A program made the position numbers and the translations under genes. The notes under the pieces are model-generated. The model ran no database searches. It was not told where the DNA came from and saw only the letters and a program-made list of their open reading frames with translations. Positions 15,418-19,169 of a stretch of 19,169 nt of DNA are shown piece after piece (positions within the stretch are counted from its first letter, which is position 1; every line of letters starts with the position of its first letter). Origin of the DNA: Prevotellaceae bacterium (GTDB lineage Bacteria > Bacteroidota > Bacteroidia > Bacteroidales > UBA932); the NCBI GenBank assembly GCA_031259935.1, contig JAIRKV010000079.1:1-19169 (forward strand), written 5' to 3'.

Positions 15418-15479
15418 AAAAATGAAGACAGGCGTGGATAGTCGCCCAGCCTGTCTTTTTTAAGTTAAACATTTAAACA
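15415..15479 (+). repeat. Intergenic repeat unit, copy A, with terminator
   Basis: A ~64-nt unit nearly identical to 16408-16471. It runs from an A-tract through the AGACAGGC/GCCTGTCT hairpin and T-tract to the leader AAGTTAAACATTTAAACA before the next gene. In this copy the hairpin (15426-15456) has lost one base pair and carries a bulge (TGG/CCA stays pairable), suggesting the structure is maintained. Both copies separate genes in the accessory array. Confidence 0.75.
15426..15461 (+). terminator. Rho-independent terminator, copy A
   Basis: AGACAGGC pairs with GCCTGTCT around a bulged TGG/CCA extension, followed by a T-run. It ends the 15031-15417 gene. Confidence 0.75.
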
Positions 15480-15512
15480 GTATTTTTTTAAAACATCTAA
15501 CAGCACAAAATT

Positions 15513-15863
15513 ATGAAGAATTATTCAAAAAACAAAATCTCTGAGAAAAGAGATTTTTTAAAGAAACTGAGTGAACCCCTAAAAATCAGGGTTAAACTCG
15601 GGCAGATAAGTTCAATAAATCAGGGTGTACTTAATATTTACCGAAAAGAGGGACACCAAAATTTAAAAACCATTGCTCAGTGGAACAGGCTGGGCATGGT
15701 CGTAAAAAAAGGCGAAAAAGCATTACTGCTTTGGGCAACGCCTTTAAAAAAGAAAAATGAAAACGAAGAGACAGGCGAAATTACTAATTTTGAGTATTTT
15801 CCTATTTGTTATCTTTTTAGTGAAAAGCAAGTTGAGAATTCAAATAAAACAAATAAAAATTGA
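15513..15863 (+). CDS. ArdC N-terminal-domain-like ssDNA-binding protein
   Basis: A 116-aa protein resembling the N-terminal domain of ArdC antirestriction proteins. Its W57-x-x-x-G61 (QWNRLGMVVKKGEKALLLW, KKGEKA at 65-70) and the C-terminal YFPICYLFSEKQVE (95-108) follow the family pattern: Q-W-x-x-x-G, V-x-K-G-E-K, and a closing F-x-x-Q. The C-terminal metalloprotease domain of full ArdC is absent; the protein ends right after the domain. ArdC protects incoming plasmid or phage DNA from restriction, and such single-domain forms occur on Bacteroidota mobile elements. It lies behind the copy-A repeat and 3 nt ahead of the next gene. Confidence 0.65.
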   Translation: MKNYSKNKISEKRDFLKKLSEPLKIRVKLGQISSINQGVLNIYRKEGHQNLKTIAQWNRLGMVVKKGEKALLLWATPLKKKNENEETGEITNFEYFPICYLFSEKQVENSNKTNKN

Positions 15864-15866
15864 ATT

Positions 15867-16172
15867 ATGAAAAGAATTTCTCAAAAAAAATTGACAAAGA
15901 GAATTTATGCAATTCTCAAAGAAGATTACGAAAAAAACAATAAAAAAATAAACTATATTGAATCCAAATTTAACAAATTTGGGCAATGGTTTATAGATGA
16001 AGACGGAAATGAGGTGCTGTGGTATCAAAGAAAAATCTTTGACAGCGCAGTAACGATGTATTACACAATTCAACGCAATATAAAGAATAACGAGAACAAT
16101 ATTGTAAATCGTTATCTTAACGAAAATGAATATTGCATTATAAATAAAGTAAGAATTTATAAAAATAGATAA
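15867..16172 (+). CDS. Hypothetical accessory protein, 101 aa
   Basis: A 101-aa basic protein without a recognised family. The N-terminal helix SQKKLTKRIYAILKEDYEKN and an aromatic-rich middle (KFGQWFIDEDGNEVLWYQRK) suggest a small mixed fold. It begins 3 nt after the stop of the ArdC-like gene, so it is probably translated with it and may work alongside it. Function unknown. Confidence 0.65.
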   Translation: MKRISQKKLTKRIYAILKEDYEKNNKKINYIESKFNKFGQWFIDEDGNEVLWYQRKIFDSAVTMYYTIQRNIKNNENNIVNRYLNENEYCIINKVRIYKNR

Positions 16173-16205
16173 CAAATTTTATATTAAACTTTAAAAGAAA
16201 AAATT

Positions 16206-16409
16206 ATGTCAGTATTTAGCAGTGCAAAGTTTGCAATTCAATTTGCAAGCAAAAACAAAATTAAAAAGGGATACATAGTTGTGCATCCCGATGGCGATTG
16301 CGTTCAGGTTTCAATTCCTGAAAAATACGCAATATCAAAATTTTATTCTGTGTTCGAAATCGAATACAATGAAGATACAGAAACATTTAGAGCAATCGAA
16401 ATGAATTAA
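16206..16409 (+). CDS. Hypothetical accessory protein, 67 aa
   Basis: A 67-aa small, probably beta-rich protein (GYIVVHPDGDCVQVSIPE, SVFEIEYNEDTETFRAIE). It has one cysteine and no transmembrane part. It is the last gene before repeat copy B with its terminator, so it closes the ArdC-like transcript. Size and charge resemble small phage inhibitors, but nothing specific is recognised. Confidence 0.6.
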   Translation: MSVFSSAKFAIQFASKNKIKKGYIVVHPDGDCVQVSIPEKYAISKFYSVFEIEYNEDTETFRAIEMN

Positions 16410-16471
16410 AAAAAATGAAGACAGGCGTGGACAGTCGCCACGCCTGTCTTTTTTAAGTTAAACATTTAAAC
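16408..16471 (+). repeat. Intergenic repeat unit, copy B, with terminator
   Basis: The second copy of the ~64-nt unit at 15415-15479; they differ at only a few bases. The hairpin is perfect here: 12 bp (AGACAGGCGTGG with CCACGCCTGTCT) over ACAGTCG. The common tail AAGTTAAACATTTAAACA leads into the DUF1874-like gene. Confidence 0.75.
16419..16454 (+). terminator. Rho-independent terminator, copy B
   Basis: A 12-bp perfect stem and a run of T follow the 67-aa gene. It separates it from the DUF1874-like gene. Confidence 0.8.
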
Positions 16472-16483
16472 AAAAAAAGTAAT

Positions 16484-16768
16484 ATGAAAAAACATCTTTT
16501 AAATGCTTTTTCTCTTCAAATGATTAAAGAGAAAAATTATTCGGTAAAAGTTTCAGAAATAGAAACTTTGCCGCAAAACCTTAAAAGCGCAGTAGGACAC
16601 GCCGACACATCTGCGATATTAGGCGTGGAATGTAACCGTATCAACATCGAACTCACAAGAGGAGATGTTGCATATGTCGCACAACTCCAGGGAGGTCGTT
16701 TGCCAGAAGGCGCGACAACACTCCCTGTTGGATTTTCCTTTAAATTTTTAAAAATTGAAATATTATGA
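16484..16768 (+). CDS. DUF1874 / AcrIII-1-like ring nuclease candidate
   Basis: A 94-aa protein matching the DUF1874 (STIV B116, YddF) family. Residues 5-10 LLNAFS, the SAVGH motif at 35-39 followed by D41-T42, RGDVAYVAQL at 59-68 and GRLPEG at 71-76 follow the family pattern. In viral AcrIII-1 proteins the conserved His after SIG and the Glu in RLxEG are important for degrading cyclic tetra-adenylate, the alarm signal of type III CRISPR; H39 and E75 are the counterparts. The length is near the small end of the family. By homology it may help the phage escape type III CRISPR immunity. Family membership looks strong; catalytic activity is inferred. It overlaps the next gene by ATGA. Confidence 0.82.
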   Translation: MKKHLLNAFSLQMIKEKNYSVKVSEIETLPQNLKSAVGHADTSAILGVECNRINIELTRGDVAYVAQLQGGRLPEGATTLPVGFSFKFLKIEIL

Positions 16769-17238
16769 AATTAGAAATTAAAATTAAAAGACCAGTCAAC
16801 AGTAAAAAAATAGGAACTGCTGCGTGGACAATTGAAGAATTGAAAAAAAGCGTTTATGAATTAAAAACGCTGCAAGATGGGAACATTGCAATTGTTATAA
16901 CAAAGACAAACACAATTGTATGTCAAGAAATGAAACCGCACAGTGATGTTAAGTTATTTAAAAAATTTTATTTTTCTTATGAGAAAAATAAGCTTGAAAA
17001 AGCATGGAGGGGAAACCAATATCAGCATGCAGTTGCTTGTTGTGCTGCTGAAGAAAACATAGAAAACCTAAACGAAGTTGCTTTGTTTGGGAAAGTTCTA
17101 ACAGATGCAGCGAAGCACATCGTCGATAAATTTATTTTTGCCTGCGCGGAATTGCTTTTGCAGGCGATAATTGAAAGAGACGAAAAAGAAAAAATCGAAG
17201 TTGAAAATTTTAAGTTTCAAATTGTAAAGACTGATTAA
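16765..17238 (+). CDS. Unknown protein coupled to DUF1874-like gene, 157 aa
   Basis: A 157-aa protein I do not recognise. An N-terminal beta-like part (LEIKIKRPVNSKKIGTAAWT) is followed by a helix with WTIEELKKSVYELKTLQDG. The middle contains adjacent cysteines (VACCAAEEN) and the C-terminal part is helical with AELLLQAIIERDEKEKIEVE. It has no signal peptide. Its ATG overlaps the DUF1874-like stop (ATGA at 16765-16768), so the two are translated together. It is followed by a terminator at 17251-17280. By that coupling it is a candidate second anti-defence protein, but no motif supports this directly. Confidence 0.65.
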   Translation: MKLEIKIKRPVNSKKIGTAAWTIEELKKSVYELKTLQDGNIAIVITKTNTIVCQEMKPHSDVKLFKKFYFSYEKNKLEKAWRGNQYQHAVACCAAEENIENLNEVALFGKVLTDAAKHIVDKFIFACAELLLQAIIERDEKEKIEVENFKFQIVKTD

Positions 17239-17250
17239 GACAAATGTGAG

Positions 17251-17280
17251 AGTTACGTTTTTTGCGTAACTTGCTTTTTT
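17251..17280 (+). terminator. Rho-independent terminator after 157-aa gene
   Basis: AGTTACG (17251-17257) pairs with CGTAACT (17265-17271), followed by TGCTTTTTT. It closes the DUF1874-like pair. Confidence 0.7.
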
Positions 17281-17293
17281 AAAAAATAAAATT

Positions 17294-17527
17294 ATGAAAA
17301 AATTTGATATTGAAAAAAATGTAAGCAAAAATGCTTACGAATTTCTCAAAAAAAATTTTGACATCCGTCATCAGGACGATGGCGGATGTGTTTTAACAGA
17401 AGTGTCAATGCCGAGCATTGAATTTATTTTTATTTTTCCGTCTGGAAAAATAAAAGTGAATATAAAAAACAAGGTTGTGGTAGATTTCGATTCGCTGCAA
17501 GATGCAGTCGATTTTATTATGATTTAA
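17294..17527 (+). CDS. Hypothetical accessory protein, 77 aa
   Basis: A 77-aa protein: an N-terminal helix (SKNAYEFLKKNFDIRH), a short loop with a cysteine (DGGCVLTEV), then two or three beta strands (SIEFIFIFPSGKIKVNIK) and an acidic C-terminal helix (FDSLQDAVDFIM). No enzyme motif is visible. It forms a single-gene unit between two terminators, at 17251-17280 and 17540-17590, with an A-rich leader. The function is unknown. Confidence 0.6.
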   Translation: MKKFDIEKNVSKNAYEFLKKNFDIRHQDDGGCVLTEVSMPSIEFIFIFPSGKIKVNIKNKVVVDFDSLQDAVDFIMI

Positions 17528-17539
17528 GATGAAAAAAGC

Positions 17540-17590
17540 GCACCGAAAAATTTGCGTTAGCAAATTTTTCGGTGCATTATTTTTTTTTTA
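17540..17590 (+). terminator. Very strong rho-independent terminator
   Basis: GCACCGAAAAATTTGC (17540-17555) and GCAAATTTTTCGGTGC (17560-17575) form a perfect 16-bp stem over GTTA, followed by a long T-run from 17581. The strongest hairpin in the window. Confidence 0.85.
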
Positions 17591-17625
17591 AAGGTATGAA
17601 ATCGAATATGTAAAAAAAAATAATC

Positions 17626-17643
17626 TGTTCACTTTCGTGAACA
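17626..17643. promoter_or_regulatory. Palindromic operator before HTH gene
   Basis: TGTTCAC and GTGAACA flank TTTC (18 bp, perfect arms), ending 13 nt before ATG 17657. It has the size and symmetry expected of an XRE-type dimer binding site, so the HTH protein may repress itself. The site is clear; its use is inferred. Confidence 0.55.
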
Positions 17644-17656
17644 CAAAATAAAAGGA

Positions 17657-17869
17657 ATGAAAAAAAAACAAACAAGAAAAGACGTCTGCAAAATGATAGC
17701 AGATGCGCGAAAAAGACGTAAGTTAAGCACTTATAAACTTGCTGAAATGACAGGCGTTGCAAGACCAAACATAAGCAGAATCGAAAATGCATACGACTCG
17801 ATTGGTATCGATCTTATACTTGTACTGCTTAATGCGCTTGACTGCAAAATCGAAATTTCAGACAAATGA
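17657..17869 (+). CDS. XRE-family HTH regulator
   Basis: A 70-aa DNA-binding protein of the XRE/Cro-CI family. Residues 10-60 cover the whole domain: IADARKRRKLSTYKLAEMTG with the first HTH helix near 24-31 and recognition helix near 35-43 (ARPNISRIEN). The N(I)SRIEN motif is typical. The C-terminus (LILVLLNALDCKIEI) is the usual last helix. There is no effector domain. A perfect palindrome lies immediately upstream. It could regulate the accessory cassettes or be the antitoxin-like part of a lost pair; no toxin gene is adjacent. Confidence 0.85.
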   Translation: MKKKQTRKDVCKMIADARKRRKLSTYKLAEMTGVARPNISRIENAYDSIGIDLILVLLNALDCKIEISDK

Positions 17870-17879
17870 AAAAAAAGAG

Positions 17880-17908
17880 GAGAAGATTTTATCTTCTCTT
17901 TTTTTTTG
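17880..17908 (+). terminator. Rho-independent terminator after HTH gene
   Basis: GAGAAGAT pairs with ATCTTCTC over TTT, followed by a run of ten or more T. Confidence 0.75.
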
Positions 17909-17957
17909 TAATTACATTTTTTATTACTTTTACACAAAATTTTTTAATATTTACGAA

Positions 17958-18767
17958 ATGAAAAAGATATTGATTTTGTATTGCATGTTATCATCATTAT
18001 TAGCATGCACAGGAAACAAGACATGTGACTGTATTGTGCTTGAAAAGGAAATTGATTCGCTGAACAAACAGATAATTTCACTTCAAAGTGAAATTGAGGG
18101 GTACAAAAACAGTCCGGACAAACTGCTTGCGCAAGCAACTGATTTGTATAAACAAAAAGGCAACAGTTCGTATATTGCCGAAATTTTATATTCGGCAAAA
18201 AAATATCATCCGGAATCTGCGGAATTGAAAAAGATAGAAGATATATTAAGAAAGCGAGAAAAGGAAGAGGAGGAAGCGAAAGCAAAAGAAGAGGCAGCGC
18301 GATTGGGAGCAGTTAATAAATTAAAGAAAAAACATGATGACATCAGTGGGATAACATGGTATTCGCAGCCATATTATGTTCATAATGAAAACACCAATCT
18401 TTTTTCAACATATATTGGGAAAAGAGGAAATAGTGTTTGGTTAAGGTTAAAGATGTCTTATTGTGGCTATGACTGGATATTTTTCGAGAATGCTTATTTA
18501 TCGTATGATGATGGATACAGTTTGAGTATAGATTTTAATAAGTATGAGAATAAAGACACAGAAGTTGGATCCGGAGGGTTGGTATGGGAATGGATAGATG
18601 TTGCGGTGTCGGATAATTTACTTTTTTATTTACGTGGGCTTGCTGATGGGAAAGAGCCTAAAATGAGGCTGTCGGGAAAATATACTAAAACACGAAATTT
18701 GTCTAAAAATGAGATTAAGGGGCTTAAAGATATTTTGATGGCATATGATGTTTTAAGAAATAATTAA
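17958..18767 (+). CDS. Surface lipoprotein with coiled coil, unknown
   Basis: A 269-aa lipoprotein. The signal peptide MKKILILYCMLSSLLAC ends in the lipobox L-L-A-C with C17 as the acylated residue. Next is a short Cys-rich piece (KTCDC) and a coiled coil at about 27-45 (LEKEIDSLNKQIISLQSEIE). A helical middle holds an E/K-rich segment, followed by a C-terminal beta domain (VWLRLKMSYCGYDWIFF). The start is ATG 17958: a longer frame starting at 17787 would overlap the HTH gene and destroy the signal peptide. It lies behind a terminator, so it is its own transcript. In a prophage such a gene could alter the host surface, e.g. block superinfection, but it may equally be a host gene. No family is recognised. 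Confidence 0.8.
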   Translation: MKKILILYCMLSSLLACTGNKTCDCIVLEKEIDSLNKQIISLQSEIEGYKNSPDKLLAQATDLYKQKGNSSYIAEILYSAKKYHPESAELKKIEDILRKREKEEEEAKAKEEAARLGAVNKLKKKHDDISGITWYSQPYYVHNENTNLFSTYIGKRGNSVWLRLKMSYCGYDWIFFENAYLSYDDGYSLSIDFNKYENKDTEVGSGGLVWEWIDVAVSDNLLFYLRGLADGKEPKMRLSGKYTKTRNLSKNEIKGLKDILMAYDVLRNN

Positions 18768-18784
18768 AAAAAATCAACAAAAAA

Positions 18785-18816
18785 TTTGCATATTTAAAAT
18801 ACAGTATGTATCTTTG
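18785..18816 (+). promoter_or_regulatory. Bacteroidota-type promoter, right end
   Basis: TTTG at 18785-18788 and TATCTTTG at 18809-18816 with a 20-nt spacer match the -33/-7 consensus. The start would fall near 18823, inside or just ahead of the GGATAACAAT left arm of the leader structure. Confidence 0.72.
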
Positions 18817-18820
18817 TGGC

Positions 18821-18985
18821 GGATAACAATATTATGCAGCAATCGTGCTGCCCGGACAAAGGGCTTTTTTCTTTTGTAATAAAAATTTAGCGGTTGCAAA
18901 TTTTCCGTACAGAGCTGCATAAGCATTGTTATCCAGCGGAAAGAGCAGCCGCTTTTGTTTTGCTCTGTTAAATGGATAACAAAAA
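18821..18985 (+). promoter_or_regulatory. Leader RNA with mutually exclusive hairpins
   Basis: Left arm GGATAACAAT + ATGCAGC (18821-18840) pairs with GCTGCAT + ATTGTTATCC (18914-18934), 17 bp around a small internal loop. GCAGC at 18836-18840 can instead pair with TGCTGC (18846-18851). GCCC (18850-18853) with GGGC (18861-18864) followed by TTTTTTCTTTT looks like a weak terminator. GTTATCC (18928-18934) can alternatively pair with GGATAAC at 18974-18980, over the start of the next frames. AGAGCA/TGCTCT and AGCGG/CCGCT hairpins lie in between. This resembles a transcription attenuator or start-site switch; the class is unknown. It could also be a mobile-element end. Confidence 0.5.
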
Positions 18986-19169
18986 ATGCAAGAAATGCAA
19001 AAAACAGTCGCAGGCTTGAAGAGAAGTAAGGCAGCGGCACGGGTAGCACGCGAAAAGTGCAAGATTAGGATAATGCATGGCAGACCGGGAAAGCCTGCTA
19101 ATGTGAGTTTGAATGATGTAATGAATTACATCGAAAATACAAATCAAAGAGAACTGAAAATAATTTATT
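18986..19169 (+). CDS. Partial ORF at window end
   Basis: An open frame from ATG 18986 (alternative ATG 18995) that runs past the window edge with no stop in 61 codons. It begins MQEMQKTVAGLKRSK and continues with a basic helix and a SLNDVMNYI segment. The product is not recognised; it may be a small regulatory or head/portal-region protein. A 15-codon frame (MDNKKCKKCKKQSQA) starts at 18972 in another phase and ends at 19019. Confidence 0.5.
   Translation, partial: MQEMQKTVAGLKRSKAAARVAREKCKIRIMHGRPGKPANVSLNDVMNYIENTNQRELKIIY

Noticed and set aside
15423..15464. 13-codon frame MKTGVDSRPACLF shared by both repeat units (also near 16415-16456)
   Set aside because: It is contained in the terminator hairpin and its reading is a by-product of the stem and T-tract; the stem explains the conservation better.
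17787..17957. N-terminal extension of the lipoprotein frame starting MHTTRLVSI
   Set aside because: It overlaps the HTH gene and crosses a terminator, and it would bury the lipoprotein signal peptide; ATG 17958 is right.
18972..19019. 15-codon CxxC frame MDNKKCKKCKKQSQA as a zinc peptide
   Set aside because: It is too short, lies within the switch-like leader, and overlaps the longer frame in another phase; it could at most be a leader peptide.

Overview
The window looks like the immunity, replication, capsid and packaging part of a tailed bacteriophage or prophage in a Bacteroidota host. The host assignment rests on the low GC, on A-rich non-Shine-Dalgarno leaders ahead of most genes, and on three intergenic matches to the Bacteroidota promoter (TTTG, about 20 nt, TAnnTTTG) at 1379-1411, 14809-14840 and 18785-18816. 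No integrase, transposase, portal, tape measure or lysis gene is visible, so the element is only partly covered.

Layout. (1) 1-633 is non-coding and repeat-like, possibly flanking chromosome. (2) 634-1678 resembles a lysogeny switch: an HTH regulator and a small membrane protein on the minus strand, divergent from a Cro-sized gene on the plus strand. (3) 1683-3699 holds small early genes plus a PAPS-reductase-family protein with higher GC. (4) 3712-6594 encodes a 960-aa primase-like/SF3 helicase replication protein. Right behind it, 6652-6937 carries a cluster of about nine TTGACGGAAT-type repeats in both orientations, a candidate origin or operator array. (5) 7047-14360 is a tight virion/packaging operon: two unknown genes, S49 protease with a scaffold-like tail, major capsid protein, a tail-tube-like protein, an unknown conserved-looking protein, a PLD-like protein, two candidate small-terminase proteins and the large terminase. 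It ends in a hairpin.

(6) 14361-18767 departs from normal phage order. Instead of a portal there are about 670 nt of non-coding DNA with a strong promoter and a structured leader. A string of short genes follows, several delimited by hairpin terminators, two of which lie in near-identical ~64-nt repeat units. These genes include an ArdC N-domain-like protein and, most notably, a 94-aa DUF1874 (STIV B116/AcrIII-1-like) protein that keeps the GH and RLxEG motifs of viral ring nucleases. It is translationally coupled to an unknown 157-aa protein. A small HTH gene with an upstream palindrome and a lipoprotein gene follow. (7) The window ends in a second promoter plus a leader with mutually exclusive base pairings, and then an open reading frame that runs off the edge.

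Reading of the whole: a phage core of replication, head and packaging genes, followed by an accessory cassette array that probably carries anti-defence functions, including a candidate anti-type-III-CRISPR ring nuclease.
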